Assembly (NCBI GenBank): GCA_963978895.1
Contig: OZ022245.1
Coordinates: 18,826,914 to 18,890,913 of the forward strand
DNA from: Erpobdella octoculata
Taxonomy: Eukaryota; Annelida; Clitellata; Hirudinida; Erpobdellidae
Direction of reading: 5' to 3'
DNA length: 64,000 nt
Part shown: piece after piece, positions 47,499 to 57,121 of the stretch
Layout of the letters: the number at the start of each line of letters is the position of its first letter
Numbering within the stretch: the first letter of the stretch is position 1
Program-made: the position numbers and the translations under genes
Notes under the pieces: generated by a model
Databases searched by the model: none
The model's input: only the letters and a program-made list of their open reading frames with translations
What the model was told of the DNA's origin: nothing

Positions 47499-47501
<3 letters not shown>
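45727..47501 (+). mobile_element. hAT-like element with BED finger and transposase remnants
   Basis: Inverted ends CAGGGTTGTTAA and TTAACAACCCTG. The flanking DNA is TA repeat, so the TSD could be TATATATA. Subterminal GGTATTG repeats are present. A BED-type finger lies at about 46165-46265 (RCLLCPPSCF...SRQNLKKHIK), ending at a GT. A second piece starts after AG at about 46431 (ACHGNKLTEFT). The frame at 46633-46944 has SLLPVSHVDAPGF and TIADCWTSRRTCF, as in ZBED hAT transposases. Most of the catalytic core is missing. Intron 4. Confidence 0.82.
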
Positions 47502-47589
<88 letters not shown>

Positions 47590-47592
<3 letters not shown>

Positions 47593-48244
47593 CTCATGTC
47601 ATAGTGTTTGAAATTGAACTCCGAACCTGCTGAACCGATTTTTATGAAATTTTTTGTGTACATTTGGTAGATCTGAGGATAGGTCCGTGGCTATTTAAAA
47701 TTTTTTTTTTAATTATTTAAAAAAAGTTATTTTGGAAAAAAAAGGTGCAAATATGTCCTTTTTATAGGAAAATGCAACAGATAGACAGTTGGATCTCCGG
47801 TTATTCTACTTCGGAATGGCACACGATTAGTAATTGAAACATTGATGAAAAACATTGTCGAAGCCAGCATTTTGAATGGCAAGTTCCGAGGCGAAAGTGT
47901 TTTGCTGCTACGGATCCCAATAATTTCTACAGAAGTGCATATTGAATTCAAATGAATTCAATTTACAATTAGATTGGCATTCGCAATAACAATTAATAAG
48001 TCGCAAGGTCAAACAATGTCTGTTTGTGGCTTAGATTTGGGCACGCCATGTTTTTCTCACGGACAATTACCTATACGTGGCATGTTCTTGCGAGGGCAAA
48101 CCATCTAGTTTGTTTGTGTTGGCTAAAGATGGTCTGACAAAAACATTGGTTTTTTTTTAAATTGACAGAATTTGTACATTAAACTTTTAACAAAAAAAAA
48201 CTAGAATAATTTATAAGGCAAAACAATGTTTGCTGGGTCAGCTA

Positions 48245-48245
<1 letters not shown>
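47590..48245 (+). mobile_element. Helitron 3' part: Pif1-like helicase end
   Basis: The + strand reads LVIETLMKNIVEASILNGKF, RGESVLLLRIPIISTEVHIE, then a stop, then [20 protein letters not shown] and CFSHGQL, then [16 protein letters not shown] debris. This is helicase motif V/VI region (F-A-[M/I]-T-I-N-K-S-Q-G-Q) of Helitron proteins. The ACSR arginine finger motif is lost. It ends CTGGGTCAG CTAG|T at 48242-48245. Preceded by (TA)n. Confidence 0.88.
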
Positions 48246-48282
<37 letters not shown>

Positions 48283-48285
48283 TTT

Positions 48286-48432
48286 AAATATACTCATATA
48301 AAATCAATGATTTTATGATCAGTTTCCCATTGATAGAGATTAATAGGATTTATTAAGCTTCATGAATTAATTTCCAATAAACTGCAAAACCATTCTATTG
48401 AGCCCAGTATACGATTGGGTGATATTGTAACA
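48286..48432 (+). repeat. direct repeat (LTR-like), 5' copy
   Basis: About 147 bp matching 50043-50187 at roughly 93% (shared GATCAGTTTCCCATTGATAG, TTATTAAGCTTCATGAATTA). It stops just before TGGTGTCAGAATTGGGA. Confidence 0.7.
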
Positions 48433-48433
48433 T

Positions 48434-48450
48434 TGGTGTCAGAATTGGGA
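48434..48450 (+). other. primer-binding-site-like motif (tRNA-Leu type)
   Basis: TGGTGTCAGAATTGGGA resembles the complement of a tRNA-Leu 3' end, a common primer site of Gypsy-type retrotransposons (usual form TGGTGTCAGAAGTGGGA, one mismatch). Its position right after the LTR-like repeat supports this. Confidence 0.6.
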
Positions 48451-48457
48451 TACAAGA

Positions 48458-49366
48458 ATGGTTTTGAAATCATTGGATGAGCTTTGGGCGAGTGAAATGA
48501 AAGACGAGCTGGAGAAACGTGGCCTGAGCGATTCAGGTAAAAAGGACGAACTTATGGAACGCCTCTTAGCCACGTTAGTGAATGAAGGCTATGGGCCTGA
48601 CGACGATGAATATTTGTTCGATATTGACGAGGAAGCTGTGGTTAGGCGGAGAAAATTGAAAAACAAATTGCTGGAAGAAGAAAGACAACATGCGAGAGAA
48701 AACATGGCAGCACAGGGGAACACAGGAGAAGGAATGATTCTTGGCCACGAAAACAAAGTAGCAGCAGCTGGTACAACTGTTGAGAGTTTGGTCGCAGGGT
48801 TGGCTGAGGCAGTGGTGGACACGGTTCTGGACCAGCGGGTTGCTGGTGATGTGGGTTGCTACTGCGAAACCCAATTTGAACTGGAGTCCACCAGCTGTGT
48901 CTCAGAGCATGTGACGGATGACGGCCGTACAGACTGCACAAGTCAGGTGGGTCACGATGATGAGCCTGTCAAAGACGGTCATGATAAGGAACCTTGCAAA
49001 GATGTTCAAGATGAACCATGCAAAGATGGTGATGACGAGCCTGGCAAAGATGGTGACAATGATACAGTCGGTTTGGACGTCAACAACAAAACTAAAGAAG
49101 ATGAAAACAATGTTGAAAACAAAATGCAAAACGATGAGGATGAAAGTGACGATGATGATTATAATAATGGCAATAACAACTATGGCTTTTACCCATATAG
49201 CGACGGTTCTGAAACGGAAGCCTCCATAACAGACGACGGCACCGAATATTCAGGGTCAGATTTTAGTGACGAATCTGACTCGGATGAAGCAACCGAGGAT
49301 TTAGAAACAGACGAAACTCCAATGGAGAAATACGTCAAAGTTAACTTGACCAAAAAAAGACACTGA
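48458..49366 (+). CDS. acidic SAP-domain protein, probably gag-like ORF of an LTR-like element
   Basis: 302 residues. The N-terminus (about 5-40) has a SAP/LEM-like helix pair, WASEMKDELEKRGLSDSG with KKDELMERLL, a fold that binds nucleic acid and also occurs in retrotransposon Gag. The middle holds DEP[C/G]KDG repeats (about 170-205), and the C-terminal part is very acidic (SDESDSDEATED). The ATG is 8 bp beyond a primer-site-like motif. It ends at TGA after a run of seven A's. The next frame (49368-50033) continues the same style of sequence in the +1 frame. A host gene inside the SelD intron is an alternative, but the flanking direct repeats argue for an element. Confidence 0.6.
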   Translation: MVLKSLDELWASEMKDELEKRGLSDSGKKDELMERLLATLVNEGYGPDDDEYLFDIDEEAVVRRRKLKNKLLEEERQHARENMAAQGNTGEGMILGHENKVAAAGTTVESLVAGLAEAVVDTVLDQRVAGDVGCYCETQFELESTSCVSEHVTDDGRTDCTSQVGHDDEPVKDGHDKEPCKDVQDEPCKDGDDEPGKDGDNDTVGLDVNNKTKEDENNVENKMQNDEDESDDDDYNNGNNNYGFYPYSDGSETEASITDDGTEYSGSDFSDESDSDEATEDLETDETPMEKYVKVNLTKKRH

Positions 49367-49367
49367 T

Positions 49368-50033
49368 TTGAGAGACGATGGCGATAATTTGAAGAAATAT
49401 CCGCTGGACAATACGAAAGTTGACACCGATGAAAGAGCCGAGTTGGAATGTAAAAAGAAAACGTTCGTTTGTAGCTTGGAAGAAAACAAACATGACAGCA
49501 ATGAACTTCTCCAAAACAACAATAGCAATGCAGCAAGCAAAAACTCTGAAAAAGATGAGCCAAGAACAGAGAACGGTACCGAGGGTTCTAAATCAGATGA
49601 ATCCACAGAGGATTCTAGATCAGATAGACTAAGAGTCATTGTAAAATCAAATAACAGTTTGATGAAGGGATTTATTGGATTTATGGAACGTGTTTTCGAA
49701 AAACCTTTTGAAGATTTTATTGAGAAAGATCTAAAAGATGTGAAGGAAGAAGAAAAAGCAGACAATTCCGATAAACCGTTCAAAGATGTTCAGGACGAGG
49801 CATGCAAAAAAGGCTGTGATGAACCGTGCAGATATGGCGACGATGAGCCAAAGAAAGACTCTGTTGATGAGCCAAAGAAGGACTGGAACAAACTGCATCA
49901 AACGGTCAAGAGACTTGACCATGTTGTTTGCGAATTGCGGTCAAAGCCACGAGTAAAGATCAAGTTATTTTGTGTTTATGGCCGAGTCGCATTTCTCAAA
50001 AGCGACTATGCTGTTCGGGGCGAACAGAATTAG
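49368..50033 (+). CDS. continuation of the acidic ORF in the +1 frame
   Basis: About 221 residues, entered most simply by losing or skipping one base in the AAAAAAA at about 49352-49358. It repeats the acidic motif (FKDVQDEACKKGCDEPC, DEPKKD) seen in the preceding ORF. There is no RT, protease or integrase. It could be the second half of one protein broken by an indel, or a programmed frameshift product. After it a third frame (49972-50292, FTISFPLIEIIGFIKLHELI) runs through the 3' direct repeat. Confidence 0.5.
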   Translation: MRDDGDNLKKYPLDNTKVDTDERAELECKKKTFVCSLEENKHDSNELLQNNNSNAASKNSEKDEPRTENGTEGSKSDESTEDSRSDRLRVIVKSNNSLMKGFIGFMERVFEKPFEDFIEKDLKDVKEEEKADNSDKPFKDVQDEACKKGCDEPCRYGDDEPKKDSVDEPKKDWNKLHQTVKRLDHVVCELRSKPRVKIKLFCVYGRVAFLKSDYAVRGEQN

Positions 50034-50042
50034 AAGAGGTTA

Positions 50043-50187
50043 TTCATGTAAAATCGATGATTTTACGATCAGTTTCCCATTGATAGAGATTATAGGATTT
50101 ATTAAGCTTCATGAATTAATTTCTAATAAACTGCAAAACCATTCTATGGAGTCCAGTATACGATTTGGTGATATCGTAACAATACAT
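50043..50187 (+). repeat. direct repeat (LTR-like), 3' copy
   Basis: Partner of 48286-48432. An open frame crosses it, so it may be part of coding sequence rather than a plain LTR. Confidence 0.65.
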
Positions 50188-50489
50188 TTGAATTCAAACT
50201 GTAATTCTGTTCAAGAAGTAGTTGATCTACTTGGCGAGGGCATTGTCGAAAATGAAGTAATGGTGCTCCGAATCGCGTTGGCTGAAATCTAATAAAGTTA
50301 TGAATAATGAACTGTTTGCAGTTGAAGTAAGAATGCGATGACATTTAATAAGGAATATATATGTTTATTAAATTGTGCATCTCTTCTATCAACCACAGCT
50401 TTGTCTACTGCTTGGCTGTGGTAATTGCAGTTCAATAAGAAACTCATGATTTTTGAGTCAATCTGCAATTTCAGTTACTGCTCTAAATC

Positions 50490-50560
50490 GTGACTTGTGG
50501 AGGGACTTAATATGGAGAAAATCTCCAACCCTAGCTTAATTCAATTCAACTAAAATTTAT
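50490..50560 (+). mobile_element. 3' end fragment of the RTE-like element
   Basis: CGTGACTTGTGGAGGGACTT and CTCCAACCCTAGCTTAA match the 3' UTR of the copy at 40757-42660 and the fragment at 61225. Confidence 0.65.
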
Positions 50561-51751
50561 TATTCGCCTACAACAAAACAAGTTTTGCCCAGAGGTGACG
50601 GCGTGATATAATATAAATTTAAAAGTTTTAAACCTTATTAAGTAAAGTTTTTAAAGAGGTTTTTAAGATAGTAGTTTCTAATATCCGAGTGCCAAACGAG
50701 AAAGAGGAGTAGATGAAGATGAGGCTGGTAGTGCAAGAGTGTCTTTAGAGGAAAGAGTCAGAAGTCCCAGAGTGAAAGAGCAAGAATGACGACCAGCCCT
50801 TCGTCCCCTGTAATGGTATCTTTGAACGTCGTAACGCAACAGATGGATTTCTCGAAGGCTCTGAAGAAACGTTCCACTGGGAGAGTGGCAATGTTGAAAG
50901 TTGATCGAGATAAGTGCGCTCCGAGAATAGATTTGGCGAGTAGGTGTACACATTGCAGACATGTTTATCAGAAGATGAGAAAGCAGTAAACGGCACAAAA
51001 ACCGTCCGAAAAATGCGACGCAAAATGTTTCAAATTGATATTAATCCATTATTAAAAAACATTTTGAATTTGAAAGTAATAATGAAATACAACTGTTTGT
51101 AAATATACGATTAGATTAGACAGGACAAGTTGAAAGGCAGTCGCGCCATATTTGTTCTTCTAACAAACTCAAAACGACGCAGAAACAGTCCGAAGAGTAA
51201 CGCAAAATGTTTCAGATTGATATTAACCCATTATTAAAAAAGATTTTCGAATTTTGAAAGTAAAAATGAAATAAAACTGTTTGTAATTAGATTAGATTAG
51301 ACTGGAGGAGTTGAAAGGCAGCCGCACGCCAGGCGCCTGTCCCGGAAAAACGTGGAAAAGGACGTTTTAAAAATCACGCACGCACAAAAATCTTCCATTT
51401 TGTGTACTTTTTGTTAACATGGAACTACTAAAGTTTAAAAGTCTCTGAAAAATAATGCAGGCAAAACAACACTAGCACGATACAAAAGAAAGAACAAGCG
51501 AAAACTTAAACCGAGATTATTAGAATTAAAACATTTAAACTAAAAATAAAATTAGTTTAGAAAATTCATTAAAATTAATTATGAAAAGAGTCAGTTAAAG
51601 ATTCAGTTTTCTCGATAAATATAGTTACAGGTTTTTCCAAAAGATTCATTGTAAGTTAAAGTAACTGAATGGCAATGAATTTATATTTATTTAGATCTTA
51701 GATAAATTTATTTTTTATTTCAATCCATTTCAATTATATCAATGTTTTTAG
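50561..51751. other. intron 4 end, with unexplained open frame and duplicated segment
   Basis: A frame at 50786-50989 (67 residues, ending SRCTHCRHVYQKMRKQ) has no recognised relative. The segments near 51000-51140 and 51180-51320 are diverged duplicates (AAATGTTTCA-ATTGATATTAA, GATTAGACTGGA-AGTTGAAAGGCAG). The rest is AT-rich. Confidence 0.5.
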
Positions 51752-51942
51752 GCCAGTGAATGCCTCAGTAGGAGATGTCCTAGTCCTAACCAAACCCCTT
51801 GGTATTCAGATGGTGGTAAATGCTCACCAGTGGTTAACTCAACCGGAGAAATGGAGCAAATTAAATGGCGTGGTCAATCAGCAAGATGTGAATTCTATGT
51901 ATAACAGAGCCATGACTTCCATGGCTCGTCTTAACAAGACAG
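51752..51942 (+). CDS. SEPHS2: selenophosphate synthetase, coding exon 5
   Basis: The acceptor TTTTTAG precedes G CCA GTG, completing Met of exon 4. It encodes [20 protein letters not shown] and NAHQWL...[15 protein letters not shown], then [21 protein letters not shown] is diagnostic of the family. It ends ACA G|GTTTTC in phase 1, and the next intron is only 71 bp. Confidence 0.97.
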
Positions 51943-52013
51943 GTTTTCTATTCTCACATAATAATTTAAATTTGCTTTTCCATTTGTATTAACAATGATT
52001 TTTTTGCTCTAAG

Positions 52014-52229
52014 GTGCTAAGCTGATGCATAAATATAAGGCACATGGCGCTACTGATGTTACAGGATTTGGATTGCTTGGACATGCAAACAATTTGGCAT
52101 CTGTGCAGAAGAATCCAGTTAAATTTGTTTTAGAAAGCCTCCCAATCATTGCTAAGGTCAGTAGAATGGCCAAGGCATATGGTGCACCTTTCAATAATCT
52201 TCTCCTAGGGTATGCTGCTGAAACATCAG
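52014..52229 (+). CDS. SEPHS2: selenophosphate synthetase, coding exon 6
   Basis: The acceptor CTCTAAG and donor TCA G|GTTAAG bound this exon. It encodes [20 protein letters not shown] and LLGHANNLA, then [27 protein letters not shown]. The ATD[V/I]TGFG[L/I]LGH motif of the C-terminal AIRS domain is intact. Confidence 0.97.
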
Positions 52230-52299
52230 GTTAAGAAATCTGCAATTTTGTAAATAAAATTCATAAAAAACATTTTTTAAACAATTTTACTTCGAAATG

Positions 52300-52480
52300 C
52301 GCTGAAAAGGAAGAAGTATTTTTTTTATCAGATTATATCTCTTGAATAGTTTGGCAAAATATAGAGGTGTGGAACGTTTGTTTTTTTAGAAACTTTTTTT
52401 ATTTTGTCAAACTATTCAAGAGATATAACTGTATAAAACAAAGAAATTATTTCTTCCTTTTTAGTGTCTTTCAAAGTAAA
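52300..52480. mobile_element. MITE-like hairpin
   Basis: About 85-bp inverted arms, mostly complementary (AAGGAAGAA...TATATCTCTTGAATAGTTTG against CAAACTATTCAAGAGATATA...TTCTTCCTTTTT), with a short loop. No coding capacity. Intron 6. Confidence 0.75.
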
Positions 52481-52611
52481 AGTGTGTTTTTATACATCTT
52501 ACATGAATTTATGCGAGTTCTCTAATCAGGTCCCCTTTTAGAGCTAGATAGCCAACTTTAAAAGGTGGCAAGAGGCTAGTTGAATTCCGGTATTTTTTAC
52601 TTTCTATTCTT

Positions 52612-52975
52612 ATTGCTCGTTTTATTAGAAAATTTAGTACAACATCCAAACAGTAGGAAAATGGAGTTCACTAAACTCTACCGAGAGCCGACTGGTTTAT
52701 TTACTTAGTGAGTAAGGCCTTACACAAACAAATATGTGTGCCCCAGTGTGATATAAAAAATTTTTTAGGTAATTTATTTCGTATAATTAAGTTATTCTTA
52801 TTGTTTGTTTTATTAGAAAATTGAATACAAGATCCAAACAGTACGAAACAGTGATATCTTAAATGGAATCACCAAACTCTACCGAGAGCTGGTTTATTTA
52901 CTTAGTGATTAAGGCCTTACGGACATGTAACACAAAAAAAATTGTGTGCCCCAGTGTGATATAAAAAGAAATTCA
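52612..52975. repeat. diverged tandem duplication (~180 bp unit)
   Basis: Two copies share TTATTAGAAAATT, CTCTACCGAGAGC, GGTTTATTTACTTAGTGA and TGTGCCCCAGTGTGATATAA, beginning near 52625 and 52810. Confidence 0.7.
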
Positions 52976-53037
52976 ATACCATCAAAATGAACCTCAAGCT
53001 TTTTTGAAAACTCGATTTGAGTGTACAGTCCATTGAA

Positions 53038-53420
53038 TCAAGTACACGGTTGAACAAAAAACTGTGTGTTACTCAAATCTTCAAACACTTTTTGTTTCTG
53101 TATAAGTTCTGCATTCAATGTCTCGTGTACACACTGTCGTACATTTAGACATGGATTTTTACTTGCAAAATTTGTGCGATATTTATAACGTATTTGGGTA
53201 GCAAGTGATTTTTGATGCATTTTTTATTAAACAACACAGCATATTTAGCAGAAACCAATTTGTTAAAACTTTTTTCAAGCTCCCTGAAAAAACTTTGAAT
53301 TCGAGGACTAGCAAACAACTGACCGCAATTCATGTTATATAACAACCAAATTATATAACAAAATCAAAGTTACAATCCAACATATAATATTACCGACACT
53401 TTTTGGAGTTACTCTCCATT
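53038..53420 (-). mobile_element. Penelope-like leader module, not cut at (TA)n
   Basis: MLYNMNCGQLFASPRIQSFF, RELEKSFNKLVSAKYAVLFN, KKCIKNHLLPKYVINI, then a shifted continuation (IRYKYRTNFASKNPCLN) down to 53038. This copy shows what follows the leader peptide in a less truncated element. A decayed hammerhead (CTTGATAATGGAGAGTAACTC) is at 53395-53420. Confidence 0.7.
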
Positions 53421-53559
53421 ATCAAGGTTCAAATGACAACAAAAGAAAGAAAAGACCACCACCGAAAGACGGTGGTCATTCTACTGGACATCTGGCCAAA
53501 AGAAAATAAACTGAAAAAACACCAAATTAAATCAACCTAAAAATAAGTCCATTAATCAG

Positions 53560-54390
53560 TAATTTATGTTAAGTTTGAATACTACTTATTTGCTGATGAC
53601 ACTAATTTGTTTAGTTCATGTGATATTGGTCTGGGCATGATCTATGAATGTTTTTCCGCTAATAAACCCTCATTAAACGTAAATAAATCCAATTACATCA
53701 TGTTTCATAACCCAGCACGTAACGTCAATTGTGATGTTCACATTCGTGTGAAGAGCCTCATTATAAACCGTGTCGCATGTAGTAAATTCATGGGTGTATG
53801 GATTGATGAATCCTCAACTGGTCTGATCATATAACTTATATTAAATGCAAAATAGCGAGAAATCAGAATTTTATCACGCGTCAGTAACTTTATTAATCCA
53901 AAAACTGTCCTCATGCTCTATTATTCTTTTATATTTCCATATCTATCTTATTGTAATATAGTGTGGGCATCTACTTATTCTTCACGATTGAAACCATTAT
54001 TTATGCTTCAAAAGAGTTCCATACGCACTCTCCTACACTTGCATCCAATGTCTCATACTCAATTGTTATTTACTGAAAACAATATTTTAAATGTTTTTTA
54101 ACTAAATCTCTTTCAGATCGCCACCTTTATGTATAGACTTGATAATGGTTTGTTACCACCCACGTTTTTAAATTACATGGTACGATCATCTGACATTCAT
54201 AGTTACTTTCTTTGCCATAGGGACCGATTTCTTTCTGGACAAGCCCGAACCACCTTGAAACTGTTGTCCTTGAAATGCCTTGGACCTCGTGTTTATTCTA
54301 AAATACCATGTCACTTTAAATCTTCACTGTCTTTGTCTAAGTTCAAAACATCATATAAATTTCAATCATACGTAGGCAGCCCCTTATAGT
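53560..54390 (+). mobile_element. non-LTR retrotransposon RT carboxy-terminal part, broken
   Basis: YYLFADDTNLFSSCDIG at about 53580, then KPSLNVNKSNYIMFHNP, a shifted segment with FIFPYLSYCNIVWASTYSSR (53913-54101), then FMYRLDNGLLPPTFLNYM, ARTTLKLLSLKCLGPRVYSK. The F/YADD box is present as FADD, but at least two frameshifts divide the frame. Different family from the CR1-like copies in this intron. Confidence 0.85.
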
Positions 54391-55340
54391 GGGAAATAAT
54401 TCCCTTGGGTCTGACCTTGGAACTTACTGTTACTTATTTACTGTCACTTGCAATCGTGATGTACGCTCGCTGTATTTGATTTAAATTTTTTTTTCATTTC
54501 TTTTGTGTTTTGCTTTGCTTGTTACTATGTCCCTTTGTGAATAAATGTTCAGTTTTTCTGTTCCAAAAAGAAAAGTTTTGTCAACCGAAATATATTAATG
54601 TTATTAACATATCAATAATATATAAGTAAAAAGTTTTATTTTCACAAAAAGCAACAGCTCTTTTGCCCATTTTGAAACAATTTTACAAAGATTGCATTTA
54701 GCCGTGTAACCATTGATGGATTTACTTATCTTAAAATACCTCCATAACATGTTACTTGACATTTTATTATAAATACTCTCGCTTCCTACACTAAAACCGC
54801 TAACATCATCCTCAGAACAGGTCGCTGACATTGCAAGCTAAAAGGGACAACAGAGAAGAGAACCGGAAAAGAAAGATAGTAACGCAATCGTATGAATGTT
54901 GTCGGTGTCGACAAAACAGAAACAAGAAATTCTTTTAGACATTTTTTTATGACGAAAAGTTTCAAATAAAAAAGAATTTATGTAAAAAATTCAAAATAAT
55001 AATTATTTATACTAATTTTCAAAAGAATTGTAATTAAAAAAATTCCTACTGACTCACCTTGAAAAAATTTCGGTAAACAATTTTCCATTCACATCATATA
55101 ATCGCAAACAATTTTGTGCGCTATTCGCAATTGTTCGTTGGTGCGAATATTTTTTTAAATTGGTTTGATTTTATTCGAATGCGCACAAAACAGTCAAATG
55201 CAGGTGCTTAGTACACACCCATGAATTATTAAAAATGCAATATTCCTAATTTTTCTGGAGGTTCAAGATTTGATCTGGGGGCAGCCAGCTTGCCCCGTTG
55301 CCCCACGAAGTCTATGCCTTTGTGTAAGATCACGTCTTAT
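54391..55340. other. AT-rich intron
   Basis: A short - strand frame (54604-54831) includes W-R-Y-F-K-I-S-K-S-I-N-G-Y-T-A-K-C-N-L-C, a BED-finger-like start of another hAT remnant. Otherwise nothing recognised. Confidence 0.5.
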
Positions 55341-55344
55341 CACA

Positions 55345-55860
55345 AAATCATCTTTACCCTGTTCTGCTTAAACAAGCTTTTTCTACATATATTCAACCCC
55401 TTCTGGAGTTCTGCTTCCAGGTGTGGAACCCTTGTCATCGATTTCTTATTGACAATATCAAAATAGTTCAAAAAGGGTTCACTAAAGCGATCCCGACTCT
55501 CAGAAATCTTCCGTATCCAGCAAGACTCAAAGCTCTTAATCTCCAATCACTCGATCATCGAAGGCTCATCAATGACCTTTGTTTATGTTACAGATTTTAG
55601 AATGGCTTTATTGATTCTAACCTAAGTCATAGATATCAGTTTTCTGTATATCCTTCTACTAGTGGCCACCAGTTTAAGCTAAAATCTGTTTTGAATAGGG
55701 TTGACGTTACCAAATACTCTTATACCAATTGTATTGTTCATATATGGAACCACCTGCCTGGCATATTGTCGGTTCAACTACTTTCAGTAAAACTTACTTG
55801 TCGCCGGAGTTGAGTGTCGAACTTTTTTTACATACAAATAGTTATATGATTGCCCCATTA
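55345..55860 (+). mobile_element. CR1-like non-LTR carboxy-terminal fragment
   Basis: Frame with YIQPLLEFCFQVWNP, IDNIKIVQKGFTKAIPTLRN, YPARLKALNLQSLDHRRLIN, a TAG, then STSGHQFKLKSV and IVHIWNHLPG. Typical RT tail; dead. Confidence 0.82.
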
Positions 55861-56696
55861 TTTCTGCTTCTATGATGTCTTCATCTAATATCTTATCTTC
55901 ATCCAGGTCATGTTACATGTAGTTATATAGTTATACCAATGCGTTCTCTTTTCAGTATTCAGGGGTTTTTTTTGTTGGACGGTTTATTAATTTTTGTTTC
56001 TTTTCATTTTGATTGTTTTGTTTGAACAGTTTTAGTGGCCCTTTGGGTCCTTCTGTGATCTAATAAACAAATATAAAGGGTGTGATCAGAAATTATTTTC
56101 TACTTGTTTACAGGTTTTTGACAATACAAGAACTCTGTCAAGAATAAGTTGCTTCTTTTTTGAGGATTTTTTTTCTATTAGTTTTTTCTTATTGCAAAGC
56201 CCTTCAATTATTATCCGTTTTTTATTTTCCTGGACTGACCATGCTGCTGGCAGGCCTAAGCTTCAAAAAATTGTCACTCAAGTGTTTTGCGCATATGAGA
56301 ATAACATCCTACTTAATGTTTGACTATTTCTTTAGTGATCAAAACTTCTTGCAATATCGAACAATGCCAACTTCATTCAACAGTTCCATTTTGATTTTCC
56401 AGTCTGTATGCACACACAATGACATACACTGAGTTCGTTCTCAATACTAGATTCATTCTTTCATTAACACACGCTCACATTTTCAAAAGCACTAATTCAT
56501 AATTTTTAGAAGCACAGACTTTGAAATGACAGGCACATCCGTGGCTGGGGCTACGTTTTTTAGGCCCTGACTAAATCCAATTTTTGAAGGCATACAATGG
56601 CCGTCCCACAACGTAAATGTAAATGGTTTTGATAATTTTGGATAGTATAATGTAACAACTGTGCTATAATAAATTGCTTAATTGAATTCTTTATAG

Positions 56697-56854
56697 GTGG
56701 TCTGCTTGTGGTATTGAAAGCCGATGTTGCTGAAAGCTTTTGTAAAGAAATAAATGAAATTGATGGCGTTCCTGCTTGGATTGTTGGCAAAGTTCAGGAA
56801 GGTGACAGGACTGCAATTCTGGTAGAAAATCCAGTTATTATTGAAGTGGACTAA
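56697..56854 (+). CDS. SEPHS2: selenophosphate synthetase, last coding exon
   Basis: The acceptor TTTATAG precedes GT GGT CTG, completing Gly. It encodes GGLLVVLKADVAESFCKEIN, then PAWIVGKVQEGDRTAILVEN and IIEVD, then TAA (56852-56854). E-T-S-G-G-L-L across the exon 6/7 boundary and A-W-[I]-[V/I]-G are conserved. The 3' UTR follows with a SECIS-like element and AATAAA at 57116-57121. Confidence 0.97.
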
Positions 56855-56983
56855 AATTCGGTGTTATAGCAATTTTCTATTTTGCTGTGATTAATTTGGT
56901 CAATCAAAATGATCCCACACTGGTTGCATGTGAGCAGTGCGACAGCAAAAGTTTCATTTTGTAATGGCCGAGCATTTTGAAGC

Positions 56984-57062
56984 GAGGAAAGAATGACTGA
57001 ATGACGCAATATTAGGAAAAGTGTTAACCCCTTGTTTGCTGAACCTTTGCATTTGTTTCCTC
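56984..57062 (+). promoter_or_regulatory. SECIS element candidate in the SelD 3' UTR
   Basis: Helix I is GAGGAAAGAATG (56984-56995) with CATTT-(G)-TTTCCTC (57050-57062), 12 pairs including one G-T and one bulge. Internal loop ACTGA / CCTTTG. Non-Watson-Crick quartet ATGA-C (57001-57005) opposite TGAA (57040-57043). Helix II is GCAA/TTGC, a bulged T, then ATTAGG against CCTTGT with one T-T mismatch. The apical loop opens with AAAA (57017-57020). AA lies 12 bases after ATGA, as in known eukaryotic SECIS. It lies 130 bp after the stop codon and before the poly(A) signal. Confidence 0.82.
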
Positions 57063-57115
57063 TTGTTTCAAATGTTTACCCTACTAATTATTTTTACACT
57101 TTTTTTGTAGAGCAA

Positions 57116-57121
57116 AATAAA
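57116..57121 (+). promoter_or_regulatory. poly(A) signal of the SelD gene
   Basis: AATAAA 262 bp after the stop codon and 54 bp past the SECIS candidate. Confidence 0.7.

Noticed and set aside
56909..56945. Alternative SECIS using ATGA at 56909
   Set aside because: CACTG/CAGTG can pair, but there is no AA or CC at the right distance and no matching GA quartet.
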